Shown here: in pieces, positions 44,171 to 53,199 of the stretch | Numbering within the stretch: the first letter of the stretch is position 1 | Layout of the letters: the number at the start of each line of letters is the position of its first letter | From: Exiguobacterium antarcticum DSM 14480 | GTDB taxonomy: Bacteria > Bacillota > Bacilli > Exiguobacteriales > Exiguobacteriaceae | Direction of reading: 5' to 3' | Assembly: GCF_000685865.1 (NCBI RefSeq) | Contig: NZ_JMKS01000003.1 | Location: forward strand, 930,001-994,000 | DNA length: 64,000 nt | Program-made: the position numbers and the translations under genes | The notes under the pieces: generated by a model | Seen by the model: only the letters and a program-made list of their open reading frames with translations | What the model was told of the DNA's origin: nothing | Database searches by the model: none

Positions 44171-46021
44171 TCAAACTAAATTTTCTTCACGCACAACTAC
44201 ATCGTTCGCAATATCGAGTAAGACCGTTCTTAATTGCAGTGGTGTATTCTTATGGCGATCAACTAAATTTAAAATGTTCATGACCGGTTCTTTTTGTCGT
44301 GTTCGACCGACAAAGATTTTTGGATAAATTGCTTCCGGATCCACTTCGCCGTCTTTTAGTAATTCTTCATACATTTTTTCACCCGGGCGAATCCCTGAGA
44401 ACACAATTGGCATTTCGTCTTCTGTAAAACCACTGAGTTCAATCATATTTTTTGCAAGATCCACAATTTTGACCGGTTCACCCATATCAAGAACAAACAC
44501 TTCTCCACCATCCGCTAAGATACCGGCTTGAATGACTAAACGACTTGCTTCCGGGATTGTCATGAAGAAGCGTGTCATCTCTGGATGAGTCACAGTAACC
44601 GGTCCACCTGCTAAAATTTGTGACTTGAACAGTGGAATAACCGATCCACGACTACCTAGTACATTCCCGAAACGAACGACAGCGAATTTTGTTTTACTAC
44701 GACGCCCCAGTTCTTGGACAACCATTTCGGCAATCCGTTTTGTTGAGCCCATGACGTTTGTTGGATTTACGGCTTTATCGGTTGAAATCATGACAAAACG
44801 CTCTGCTTGGAATAAGTCAGCTACTTCGGCGACATTTTTTGTTCCGTATACATTATTTTTGACTGATTCGTAAGGATTGGCTTCCATTAACGGGACATGC
44901 TTATGCGCTGCTGCGTGGAAAACAACCTGTGGCTTATGTGTCGCAAATACTTCTTCTAGTCGAGTTCGATCTTGAACATCGGCAATGATCGGGACTAAGT
45001 TAATCGGAAACTGGAGTCCACGTAGTTCTCGTTCAATCAGGTAAATACTGTTTTCTCCATGGCCAAGTAATAAAATCGTTGTTGGATTAAATTGAATGAT
45101 TTGTCGGCAAATTTCTGATCCGATCGATCCGCCAGCTCCTGTCACAAGGACTGTTCGTCCTTCAATCTCTGATTTAATTCCTGAAATATCGAGTTCCACC
45201 GGTTCACGACCAAGTAAATCTTCAATGGAAACATCACGAATCGCACTGACAGAAACCTTACCCGTAATCAATTCCTCAATCATCGGTAACGTCTGAACGT
45301 TTTTACAAAGCGTTTTCGCTTCCGTGATCAGTTCGATCCGTCGTTGCTGTGTCAATGACGGGATTGCCAAGACAATCGCTTCAATCTGGTGTTTTTCAAT
45401 GACAGACTTTAAGTTTTTTGTTGTTCCAACAACTTCAATCCCTTGAATCATAAAATGCATATTTTTAGGATCATCGTCCAAAAAAGCAACAGGCTTTAAC
45501 TCATGAAACGGTGACGCATATAATTGACGGACTAACGAACGTCCCGCTCGACCAGCTCCAATGACAAGTGTGCGTTTACGTGACTTGACCATCCGACGAG
45601 GTAACGCATATTTTCGCCAATGTTGTCCGATTCCAAGTAGTCGTAGCGCAACACGAATCGCTCCGAGCAATAATAAAGAAATACAAAAACTAAGAATTGT
45701 GATCCGTTCGAGCACTTGTCCAAAGATAAAATTTTGATAGACCATTAAGCCAATCGAACTTGCACCAAGTGACAACGATAAAGTCAGCGCCTCCTGAATA
45801 CTTGCATACTTCCAGTTGACACGGTAAAGCTTCATTAAGAAGGCTAACGAGACAAACAGTAAGGCAAAGACGGCAGCTGATTGAAGCAATAGTTTACTAT
45901 CAATCAAATCGAACAGTTCTTTCGGGTATAAGAAAAAATAGGTAAAGCCCATCGCGATTCCTAAAGCGACAGCATCAATGCACGCTAAAGTCACAGTCCG
46001 GTAATAATAGTAGAATTTCAA
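44171..46021 (-). CDS. Membrane-bound UDP-GlcNAc 4,6-dehydratase-like protein (CapD/EpsC type)
   Basis: 616 residues. Four N-terminal membrane segments (to ~residue 130), a nucleotide-binding domain (VIGAGRAGRSLVRQL) and a second Rossmann dehydratase domain starting VLVTGAGGSIGSEICRQI, with the STDKAVNPTNVMGSTKR active-site region (Met replaces the Tyr of YxxxK, as in this family). It should make UDP-4-keto-6-deoxy-GlcNAc as precursor of the primer sugar. Second gene after galU in the operon. Confidence 0.92.
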   Translation of the reverse strand: MKFYYYYRTVTLACIDAVALGIAMGFTYFFLYPKELFDLIDSKLLLQSAAVFALLFVSLAFLMKLYRVNWKYASIQEALTLSLSLGASSIGLMVYQNFIFGQVLERITILSFCISLLLLGAIRVALRLLGIGQHWRKYALPRRMVKSRKRTLVIGAGRAGRSLVRQLYASPFHELKPVAFLDDDPKNMHFMIQGIEVVGTTKNLKSVIEKHQIEAIVLAIPSLTQQRRIELITEAKTLCKNVQTLPMIEELITGKVSVSAIRDVSIEDLLGREPVELDISGIKSEIEGRTVLVTGAGGSIGSEICRQIIQFNPTTILLLGHGENSIYLIERELRGLQFPINLVPIIADVQDRTRLEEVFATHKPQVVFHAAAHKHVPLMEANPYESVKNNVYGTKNVAEVADLFQAERFVMISTDKAVNPTNVMGSTKRIAEMVVQELGRRSKTKFAVVRFGNVLGSRGSVIPLFKSQILAGGPVTVTHPEMTRFFMTIPEASRLVIQAGILADGGEVFVLDMGEPVKIVDLAKNMIELSGFTEDEMPIVFSGIRPGEKMYEELLKDGEVDPEAIYPKIFVGRTRQKEPVMNILNLVDRHKNTPLQLRTVLLDIANDVVVREENLV

Positions 46022-46062
46022 AGGACAGTCTCCTTTCTCTTTATGATCGATGAGACAAGAAT

Positions 46063-46956
46063 TTAGACAAGCGAAGAGGCCTTCGCCCGTTCGGCGAGTA
46101 AGTCTGCCATCATCTTGGCGACGTCGTCTCCCAAATCTTCCCGTTTCAAAGCAAACTCGAGTGTCGTTTGAATGAAGCCCAGTTTCTCGCCTACATCGTA
46201 CCGTTTACCGTCAAATTCGTAAGCAAAAACCCGTTGCATTTCATTCAGTCGCGTAATCGCATCGGTCAATTGAATTTCACCACCGGATCCGACTTCTTGT
46301 GTTTCTAAGTATTTAAAAATTTCCGGTGTCAATAAATAGCGGCCTAAAATCGCTAAGTTTGATGGTGCAGTGCCTTGTGCCGGCTTTTCAACAAATGATT
46401 TTACCTTATGTAAGTTCGCAGAGATGCTTGTGCTCGGATCAACGATACCGTAACGATGCGTATCTTTATCCGCAACCGGTTGGACACCGATGATCGAACT
46501 GTTCGTAATCTCATACTGTTCGATTAATTGCCGTGTACACGGGACGTCTGCCTGAACGATATCATCCCCAAGCATGACGACGAACGGTTCATTACCGATA
46601 AATGCTTTTGCCTGTAAAATCGCATCACCAAGACCCTTTGGTTTCGATTGACGGATGAAATGAATGTTGATGTTCGTCGTTGCTTCGACGAGATGCAACA
46701 ACTCCGATTTATTTTTCGCGATTAAATTCGCTTCGAGTTCCGGCACGGAATCAAAATGATCCTCGATGGCCCGTTTGCCTTTACCAGTGATGATTAAAAT
46801 ATCTTCAATCCCCGATTCAATCGCTTCTTCGATGATATATTGAATCGTCGGCTTATCGACGATCGGCAACATTTCCTTCGGCATTGCTTTTGTTGCCGGT
46901 AAAAAGCGTGTGCCAAGTCCAGCAGCTGGAATAACCGCCTTTTTTACACGATTCAT
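46063..46956 (-). CDS. galU: UTP-glucose-1-phosphate uridylyltransferase (second copy, exopolysaccharide operon)
   Basis: About 297 residues from ATG 46956, with GGGAGTTG upstream. [45 protein letters not shown] and GEIQLTDAI are diagnostic. It provides UDP-glucose for the downstream Ugd and glycosyltransferases. First gene of the exopolysaccharide transcription unit. An ISL3-type insertion ends 41 bases before its start codon, so its expression may now depend on read-through from the insertion. Confidence 0.95.
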   Translation of the reverse strand: MNRVKKAVIPAAGLGTRFLPATKAMPKEMLPIVDKPTIQYIIEEAIESGIEDILIITGKGKRAIEDHFDSVPELEANLIAKNKSELLHLVEATTNINIHFIRQSKPKGLGDAILQAKAFIGNEPFVVMLGDDIVQADVPCTRQLIEQYEITNSSIIGVQPVADKDTHRYGIVDPSTSISANLHKVKSFVEKPAQGTAPSNLAILGRYLLTPEIFKYLETQEVGSGGEIQLTDAITRLNEMQRVFAYEFDGKRYDVGEKLGFIQTTLEFALKREDLGDDVAKMMADLLAERAKASSLV

Positions 46957-46997
46957 GAAATCAACTCCCAGTTCTAATTTCAGATTCCCATAATATA

Positions 46998-48307
46998 GGC
47001 TCATCACCATAACACGTGGTTGCTATTTTAACGACCAAGCTCAAGGCGCAATCTCAAAAAGAATCGTTCGAGGTTTCGGTAGCCATAACCACGACGTTTA
47101 ATGAGCTTAATCTTATTGTTCGTCCCTTCCATTTTCCCATTCGATAGTGTCGATACAATGGTTTGACGCATCGCTTCTTCACGGCCACGAATCGCTTTCG
47201 CGATTTTCGCAAGAGGTCCGCATGGATGAAATTGATAACGTTCCAGCCAGTCTTTCAGTCTTCGGCATGCCTGCCCGTCGCACGTTGCTTTCAACACATA
47301 TCGAATATGTTGGAGTCCTTGATAAAGATCCCGGGTAAACGAGTCTTCTAGAATACAAGAATGGGCGACCTCTCGATCTTCAAGAGCCAATGCTTCCGGA
47401 CGACAAGCGAGAGCACGATCAATCACACGAACATGATGATGGCGTCTTGCCTCGTTCAAAAAACGACGCCGGCGGCGAAGAGCATCCGTAAAGAACTGGA
47501 TGAGATGAAAACGATCCAGCACATGCGCTGCATTCGGGAAGACACGAGTAGTTGCCTTCGCCATCGCAGGTGCAAAATCACTGACGACAGAACGAACATC
47601 TCCCAGTACACCTTGAAGCGCAGCCGTAATCGCCGATACGTCCCGGCCCGGGACGATAGACAGAAGACGTCCAGTCTTGGCATCAAGAACGATCGTCGCA
47701 TAGTGGTGTCCTTTTCTCGTGGCGAACTCATCGACGAGGATGTGTGTCGCCTGTCCCACTGTATCCACTGAAGCGTACTGATAAAACCACCGTTCCACAG
47801 TCGTATAAGGAAGTTCATATTCATGCGCAACATCTGAAATTGTCCGGCCATGGCACCGTTCTGTGATGCCTTTTCGGAACACTTCGGTAGAAGTACGGAC
47901 GAGTCCGAGACCGTAGTCATATACGAACGTCAAATCACAAGAGAGGCATCTTTGACGTGGGACATCCAGTTCGATCCACAAGGCACCGACTCCCCACGCA
48001 TGACCGTGTCGAAAACGACGACGTTTTTTCGAATGCAGGATGGTCTTTTTTTCGCATAGCGGACAAGGGATTTCATGTGTATCAGGAATGACAGGAAATA
48101 CGTGCGGTTCTTCATCGGACGACATCTGGATTTGAAAAAGGGCTGGAAGCGGAAGAATTAATTTGATAAACTGTTGGGACAAGGCGAAAACTCCAATCGT
48201 GGTTTGTCTAGACAACAATTACGATACCGGGGTTTTCGCTTTTTTTCTATGTTCGATTTAAAATCCGATGGATTTTATGTGTCAACCACACCTTATGGTG
48301 ATGAGCC
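46998..48307 (-). mobile_element. ISL3-family insertion sequence, complete
   Basis: 1310 bp. The terminal inverted repeats read GGCTCATCACCATAA at both ends, continuing with GTGGTTG after three differing bases. An 8-bp direct duplication (ATAATATA) flanks it. It carries one intact transposase gene in the same direction as the exopolysaccharide operon. Clean ends, perfect duplication and an open transposase suggest a recent insertion. Confidence 0.95.
47028..48218 (-). CDS. ISL3-family transposase
   Basis: 396 residues; the start may be further in than the TTG at 48218. An N-terminal zinc-finger-like region has CPLCEKKTI and RQRCLSCDLTF; an HTH-like segment is EYELPYTTVERWF. A DDE catalytic domain follows (VDEFATRKGHHY, VSDFAPAM, HVLDRFHLIQFF), with the C-terminal KMEGTNNKIKLIKRRGYGYRN signature carrying the Glu. 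Full length. Confidence 0.93.
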   Translation of the reverse strand: MLSRQTTIGVFALSQQFIKLILPLPALFQIQMSSDEEPHVFPVIPDTHEIPCPLCEKKTILHSKKRRRFRHGHAWGVGALWIELDVPRQRCLSCDLTFVYDYGLGLVRTSTEVFRKGITERCHGRTISDVAHEYELPYTTVERWFYQYASVDTVGQATHILVDEFATRKGHHYATIVLDAKTGRLLSIVPGRDVSAITAALQGVLGDVRSVVSDFAPAMAKATTRVFPNAAHVLDRFHLIQFFTDALRRRRRFLNEARRHHHVRVIDRALACRPEALALEDREVAHSCILEDSFTRDLYQGLQHIRYVLKATCDGQACRRLKDWLERYQFHPCGPLAKIAKAIRGREEAMRQTIVSTLSNGKMEGTNNKIKLIKRRGYGYRNLERFFLRLRLELGR

Positions 48308-48340
48308 ATAATATAATCAATTTGGCATTCTTTATGTAAA
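48308..48340 (-). promoter_or_regulatory. Candidate promoter of the exopolysaccharide operon, split by the ISL3 insertion
   Basis: On the minus strand TTTACA (48340-48335) and TTATAT or TATATT (48316-48310) have an 18-19 base spacer. Before the insertion this -10 lay about 40 bases ahead of the galU start codon. The target duplication covers the -10, so a complete copy remains on the upstream side, now aimed into the element. Confidence 0.45.
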
Positions 48341-48412
48341 TTAAGATAACACATCCATTGCTATTTATTCCATAAAGTTTTCCATTTTTTAATAATGTAA
48401 ACGTCAACATAG

Positions 48413-48441
48413 AAAAAAGAGAGTGTCTTTTCACTCTCTTT
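48413..48441 (-). terminator. Terminator between the regulatory genes and the biosynthetic operon
   Basis: AAAGAGAGTG and CACTCTCTTT pair with a 6-base loop, followed on the minus strand by TTTTTTCT. It lies 24 bases after the phosphatase stop codon and splits the locus into two transcription units. Confidence 0.8.
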
Positions 48442-48464
48442 ACATTTTCTTGACATGACTTCTT

Positions 48465-49229
48465 TTACACCCACTGACCTTTCCAGTTCTTTTCAACCGA
48501 ATTTGGAGGATTAATTGTCACGAGCTGATTCAAAAGAACCGCTTCATTATTTTCATAAATTTCCTCATACAACCAGTCTTCTAATTCATGCTCCAAATAT
48601 TTTCGGCATTGTTCCCAATAGAACGGACGTTTTTCAGTATGGTGGGCGTCGGACGCCACAAGATGCGCCAGTCCGTTTTCGAGTAAGGCAACGGCAAACC
48701 GTTGGACATCTTTGCCGTACTTCCCGATCAGACTGGCACAGGTTACCTGACTGATCGCCCCATTTGAAATCAAGTCAAACAACAATGTTGGATTTTGAAT
48801 GATCGCTTTGTTTTTTTCCGGATGCGCGATGATGGGAACGTAGCCGTCAGAAATTAATTCGGCAAACACTTGTCGCGCATAGGACGGGATTCCGGTCGAA
48901 GGAAACTCGATCAGTAGATAACGGGAATCTGCGAGTGGCAACGCCATACCCTTTTGAACTTCTTCGATCAACTCACCCGTCAAACGAATCTCATGCCCAG
49001 GATATACGGTGATAGGAATATTTCGTTGATGGAGCAGGACGTTTAATTCATCGACGTTCAGTTTTACATCGACGTCTTCCGTCTCGAACTGTGGATGAAA
49101 CAAGTGTGGGGTCGCGATGATTTGCGTCACCCCTTCGCTTGCTGCCTGCTCGGCCAGCTGTAACATTTGCTCGACACTCGCCGGACCATCATCGACCAGC
49201 GGTAAAAGATGACAATGAAGATCAACCAT
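48465..49229 (-). CDS. Tyrosine-protein phosphatase, PHP type (CpsB/CapC/YwqE)
   Basis: 254 residues. MVDLHCHLLPLVDDGP at the N-terminus provides metal ligands; TPHLFHP, GHEIRL, HPEKNK and VASDAHH supply the rest of the PHP site. It removes phosphate from the tyrosine cluster of the neighbouring BY-kinase and so controls polymer production. It follows the kinase gene by 11 bases. Confidence 0.92.
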   Translation of the reverse strand: MVDLHCHLLPLVDDGPASVEQMLQLAEQAASEGVTQIIATPHLFHPQFETEDVDVKLNVDELNVLLHQRNIPITVYPGHEIRLTGELIEEVQKGMALPLADSRYLLIEFPSTGIPSYARQVFAELISDGYVPIIAHPEKNKAIIQNPTLLFDLISNGAISQVTCASLIGKYGKDVQRFAVALLENGLAHLVASDAHHTEKRPFYWEQCRKYLEHELEDWLYEEIYENNEAVLLNQLVTINPPNSVEKNWKGQWV

Positions 49230-49240
49230 GATGGCACCCC

Positions 49241-49936
49241 TTATTCATAGGAATAATAGTATTGATACGCTGAATCATCTGTCAGTTCACGACGGTTTAA
49301 GACGACACCAAGAATTTTCGCTTCCGCCAGTTCGAGCTGTTCTTTTGCTTTGAGAACACGTTGACGATCGGATGTCATACAGCTGACGACAAGGACGACA
49401 CCATCTGTCAATTTAGATGTGATCCGGCTGTCAGCGACTTGCAGTAACGGTGGAGCATCCAAAATGATGACATGGTATTCTTCCCGTAATTTTAAGATGA
49501 GGTTTTCCATCGCCTTGGACGATAACAATTCGGCCGGGTTCGGCGGGATTGGTCCTGCCGTCAAGATCGATAAATTTTCGACTTTTGTCGGAAGAATCGC
49601 TTTTTCAAGCTCGGCTTGTCGTGTTAGTAAACTCGATAATCCCAGACCGTTGGCGACCCGGAACGTGTAATGAACCGTCGGACGACGCATATCGGTATCG
49701 ATGATCAGGACCTTTTTTCCTTGTTGCGCATAGGCGACCGCGAGATTCGAAGAAGTCGTCGACTTCCCTTCACTTTGTGTCGCTGATGTCACAAGCATGA
49801 CTTGAATCTCTTTATCCACTGCCATGAATTCGATATTTGTCCGGATGGTCCGGTACTGTTCTGCAATCGGCGACTTCGGTTGAGTAACCGTAATCAGATT
49901 ACGGGCATCTTTATTCATCTTATTTTTCTTAGCCAT
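49241..49936 (-). CDS. Bacterial tyrosine kinase of exopolysaccharide synthesis (CpsD/CapB/EpsB)
   Basis: About 231 residues from ATG 49936. Walker A is SEGKSTTSSNLA, the A' motif is VLIIDTDMRRP and Walker B is VIILDAPP. The C-terminus ends with a tyrosine cluster, YQYYYSYE, the autophosphorylation site. It needs the membrane protein encoded just upstream for activation; the two genes overlap by 8 bases. Confidence 0.93.
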   Translation of the reverse strand: MAKKNKMNKDARNLITVTQPKSPIAEQYRTIRTNIEFMAVDKEIQVMLVTSATQSEGKSTTSSNLAVAYAQQGKKVLIIDTDMRRPTVHYTFRVANGLGLSSLLTRQAELEKAILPTKVENLSILTAGPIPPNPAELLSSKAMENLILKLREEYHVIILDAPPLLQVADSRITSKLTDGVVLVVSCMTSDRQRVLKAKEQLELAEAKILGVVLNRRELTDDSAYQYYYSYE

Positions 49937-50660
49937 ATTGTTTTGCCGCCTCTCTCTTTGTTGCTTTCGCTGATGACTTGAAGACTTTGCTGTCAATATC
50001 CGGGATACTTCCTAAAACAGGCAAGTCAAGAATTTGTTGCACTTGTTCCTCTGTCCGAATTCGACGGTCAAGTACTTCACGTAAGAAAGCAAGTCCTACA
50101 CCTAATAAGAAGCCAACCACTGCGGCGATTGCTGTATTCAAGATGATATTCGGACTGACCGGAGCAGTCGGAATGCCTGAAACAGATAATACTTTGACGT
50201 TATCGACGTTCATCAGTTCCGTGATGTCTTCACTAAAGACTTTTGCAACGGAGTTTGCAACGTTTGATGCAAGGGCAGCATCCGTATTTTGGACGGATAC
50301 ATTGATAACCTGTGAATTTTGTTCACTCTCGACAGTAATCATATTGTTCAAAGTACCGATATTGTCAGGTGCGTTTTCGACTTCTGCTTGAACTTTTTCC
50401 AAGATAGCGGGACTCTTGATGATGACACGGTATGTATTGACAAGTGTGACGGACGATTGGACTTGTGCCGCATCAATCACATCGTTTTCCTGTTTTTTCG
50501 GTGTGACCAAAATTTGCGTACCGGCTTGATATGTCGGTTTGATCAAAAAGGTACTGACGGCAAATGAGATGACGGCTGCGACGATGGTCAGTGCGAGAAT
50601 CCGCCAAAGCGATTTTCTCAAAATTGAAAATAATTCTTGTAAGCTGATCGTTTCATTCAT
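49929..50660 (-). CDS. Chain-length regulator / kinase activator (Wzz, CapA/EpsA type)
   Basis: 243 residues. Two membrane segments (residues ~18-38 and ~170-190) enclose an external domain, as in Wzz-domain proteins (FSILRKSLWRILALT at the start, PTAPVSPNIILNTAIAAVVG near the second span). The cytosolic tail (LDRRIRTEEQVQQIL, LPVLGSIPDI) activates the kinase. AAAGGAG lies before the ATG, with a spacing of about 12 bases. Confidence 0.9.
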   Translation of the reverse strand: MNETISLQELFSILRKSLWRILALTIVAAVISFAVSTFLIKPTYQAGTQILVTPKKQENDVIDAAQVQSSVTLVNTYRVIIKSPAILEKVQAEVENAPDNIGTLNNMITVESEQNSQVINVSVQNTDAALASNVANSVAKVFSEDITELMNVDNVKVLSVSGIPTAPVSPNIILNTAIAAVVGFLLGVGLAFLREVLDRRIRTEEQVQQILDLPVLGSIPDIDSKVFKSSAKATKREAAKQYG

Positions 50661-50858
50661 GGTTTGATTATTCTCCTTTATTTGTCTAATACGGTGTCTT
50701 TTTTTATCAACTAGAACTCAGTATAACAAAAAATTGGGAAATGGTTGATTAAATTTCAGGAAATAACATACGTTTTTTGAAATTTGTTGCGTATAATAAA
50801 GAATGACATGTTTCTTTTTACATGAATTTCCGGATATCAACATAGGAGGAAGATCTTC

Positions 50859-52019
50859 ATGCATCGCTCTCTGCAAGCCCTTCAATACTATACATCGCAC
50901 TCGGAAGAAGACATCCGCCGTCTTCATGAACGGATTCGTTTAAGCCTTGCTTCGACAGAATCGTTAACGGATACGATGATTCGTTTGACCGGCCAGACAC
51001 CACTCGTTCCGTTCAAGCAGGATACAGTGACCGCCGACGAATGGTCAGCCTTTTTAGCCGGCAAACACCATGAGGAATTGGCTGATTTTTATGGAACACT
51101 CGTCGCCCGTCCCATCTTGGAAGAAGATGGACCGGTCGAATCGAAAGAAGAACAAGAAGAAATTGCTCCATCCTTATCGCGTACGCACCGTGAACCAGAA
51201 GCAACCCGTCGAAAAAAAGTAAAAACCAGACCAGAACCACGCGCTAAACGAAAAATCCCCTGGGGCTGGGTTGCTTTATTGATCCTATGTTTCCTTCTTG
51301 GTGCCGGCGGAACGTATGTCTATTCCAACTACATCGCGAGCCCGTCTTCCAGCAAACCGAAGTCAACGATCGAACAACCGGTCACTGTTGAAAAATCAAA
51401 AGAAAAAACAAAAGAACCCGCACCGGATATCAAAGAAGAACCAAATGTCCTTTACGTCAAAAGTCGAAATAGCAATATCTACAGTGACTCCGCCTTGACC
51501 GATCTACTATATGAAGCTGACTTTGGCGATGGTTACCGGGTTCTTGAAACGACCGATTCCATCAGTAAGGTTGAATTGACGGATGAATTGACGGGTTATA
51601 TCAAAAATACCGATACGACGAAGTCTCTAAAAGGAGACGCAATTGCCGACGAATCCTTATTGACGTGGGTCAGTGACAATCTCGATACAAGCTTTGTCAC
51701 CGAGACGCTCATTGACCTTATCGGCAAAACCGCAGAAGATTTAAATAGTACTTATGGTCCACCGGAACGGACGTTTTCAGACGAGGTGAACACGTATCTG
51801 TTTTACGGCAATCATTTTTTTACACTTCAAAACAACAAGGTCATCGCGATCGACTGGGCTGAAACCGCCATCACCAATGCTGAACTGGCGACACTCGCTC
51901 CCCTCCAACTCGAAACAGAGATGACTGGTCTTGTAACAAGTAATTCTTATCGCCTGCAACGGTTTGAACAAACAGAAACAAGTACGAGCCGTGTGCGCTT
52001 GGCTGAACAAAATCTGTAA
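50859..52019 (+). CDS. Membrane-anchored protein with extracellular SH3-like region (386 aa)
   Basis: About 140 cytosolic residues (helical N-terminus, then a charged Glu/Lys/Arg-rich linker) precede a single membrane span (WGWVALLILCFLLGAGGTYVY). The external part begins with a Lys/Glu/Pro-rich linker, then a bacterial SH3-like stretch (NVLYVKSRNSNIYSDS to GYIKNTDTT) and a C-terminal beta domain (LIGKTAEDLNSTYGPPER, TYLFYGNHFFTL). It is divergent from the chain-length regulator gene and may sense or bind the wall or polymer. Function unknown. AGGAGGAAG before the ATG. Confidence 0.65.
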   Translation: MHRSLQALQYYTSHSEEDIRRLHERIRLSLASTESLTDTMIRLTGQTPLVPFKQDTVTADEWSAFLAGKHHEELADFYGTLVARPILEEDGPVESKEEQEEIAPSLSRTHREPEATRRKKVKTRPEPRAKRKIPWGWVALLILCFLLGAGGTYVYSNYIASPSSSKPKSTIEQPVTVEKSKEKTKEPAPDIKEEPNVLYVKSRNSNIYSDSALTDLLYEADFGDGYRVLETTDSISKVELTDELTGYIKNTDTTKSLKGDAIADESLLTWVSDNLDTSFVTETLIDLIGKTAEDLNSTYGPPERTFSDEVNTYLFYGNHFFTLQNNKVIAIDWAETAITNAELATLAPLQLETEMTGLVTSNSYRLQRFEQTETSTSRVRLAEQNL

Positions 52020-52023
52020 CAAC

Positions 52024-52059
52024 AAAAGGGACAATCCATTTTTCGGATTGTCCCTTTTT
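52024..52059. terminator. Bidirectional intrinsic terminator
   Basis: AAAAGGGACAATCC and GGATTGTCCCTTTTT pair around a 7-base loop. It serves the convergent SH3-like and LCP genes. Confidence 0.88.
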
Positions 52060-52061
52060 GT

Positions 52062-52988
52062 TTACTCCAGGCCCAGCGAGTAACGCAAGGCCGTTTTCGT
52101 TTGGGCCAGTGAATCATCGGTCGGATGCCAGTAATAAATACCATCCGCTTCTTTTCCGCCTGTTCCTTCAAGCTTTAAGTTCTTTTGGTTTTTAAACGCA
52201 TCCATGTAGTCAAAAGCAAGCGTCCGCATCGGTTTGAACGACACATTGGTCTGTGCGTTTTTCCCGACGACATCCATGATCGCATTGAACTTACTGACGG
52301 AGACGTCCGACGATAATTTAGCGACGACTTGTTCGATGACTTGACGTTGACGCATTTGACGACCAAAGTCGCCACGCGGATCTTCATAACGCATCCGGGT
52401 GTATTTCAAAGCTTCATCACCATTTAAGTTGATTTTCCCGACCGTAAATTGTTTCTCACCGACTTTGAAATCCAAGTCATTGTTGACGGTCACACCCCCA
52501 ACGGCATCAACCAGTGACGTGAATCCCTCCATGTTGATTTCCGCATAATAGTTAATCGGAATATCAAGGAACTTCTCGACTGTTTTGATCGCCATCTCCG
52601 GTCCGCCGAACGAATAGGCATGGTTGATTTTATCATTTGTCCCCTTACCGACGATATCGACTTTTGTATCGCGTGGGATACTGATCAAACGACTTTCGTT
52701 TTGTGTCGGGTTGAGCGTCATGATCATGATTGAATCACTCCGTCCCCGCTCGCCCGGACGTTGATCGACTCCAAGTAACAAGACGGAAACCGGTTTTTGT
52801 TTCTCGACGACTTCATCCCCTGTATTTTTAACCGGCGACTGAATTTTTTTGACGGTCTGGTCGACCTGGTAATACGTATAGCCGATGAAACCTCCGATTC
52901 CGACGACCAGCACTAAGGCGATCAACAGTAACACTTTTAACGGTGTCCAGCGTTTTTTGACTTTCCTTCTTTTTTTGACACGTTCCAC
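52062..52988 (-). CDS. LytR-CpsA-Psr (LCP) family ligase
   Basis: 308 residues; GTG start. One N-terminal membrane span (LKVLLLIALVLVVGIGGFIGYTYY) is followed by the external LCP domain: VLLLGVDQRPGERGRSDSIM, LISIPRDTKVDI, KINHAYSFGG and LKYTRMRYEDPRGDFGR, with the conserved Arg/Asp residues for the polyprenyl-pyrophosphate substrate. Such proteins attach teichoic acids or capsule to peptidoglycan. Its position beside the polysaccharide genes fits attachment of that polymer. Confidence 0.93.
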   Translation of the reverse strand: MERVKKRRKVKKRWTPLKVLLLIALVLVVGIGGFIGYTYYQVDQTVKKIQSPVKNTGDEVVEKQKPVSVLLLGVDQRPGERGRSDSIMIMTLNPTQNESRLISIPRDTKVDIVGKGTNDKINHAYSFGGPEMAIKTVEKFLDIPINYYAEINMEGFTSLVDAVGGVTVNNDLDFKVGEKQFTVGKINLNGDEALKYTRMRYEDPRGDFGRQMRQRQVIEQVVAKLSSDVSVSKFNAIMDVVGKNAQTNVSFKPMRTLAFDYMDAFKNQKNLKLEGTGGKEADGIYYWHPTDDSLAQTKTALRYSLGLE

Positions 52989-53128
52989 TTTTCCACATTC
53001 CCTTCTATATTCATTGCTTGTTTATTATGTAACTTCATTAGTTCTCGTTACTATCGGTTCAATAAAAACGATCTTACAGTCGAGTATACTGAAAATCGGC
53101 CGTGATTTGTCAAAAACGGGAAAAGATG

Positions 53129-53161
53129 AAAAAAAGAGTCTACCAGATGGTAAACTCTTTT
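53129..53161 (-). terminator. Intrinsic terminator after the paralogue array
   Basis: The arms AGAGTTTACC and GGTAGACTCT pair with one mismatch around a 4-base loop, followed by a T run on the minus strand. Confidence 0.65.
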
Positions 53162-53199
53162 CGATCAAGATCAATACAGATAGTTCATGTTTCGTTGAA

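Larger units (their letters stand above)
46990..48315. repeat. 8-bp target duplication flanking the ISL3 element
   Basis: ATAATATA occurs at 46990-46997 and again at 48308-48315, directly outside the element ends. The sequence equals TATATTAT on the minus strand and overlaps the best -10 candidate of the exopolysaccharide operon. Confidence 0.92.
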
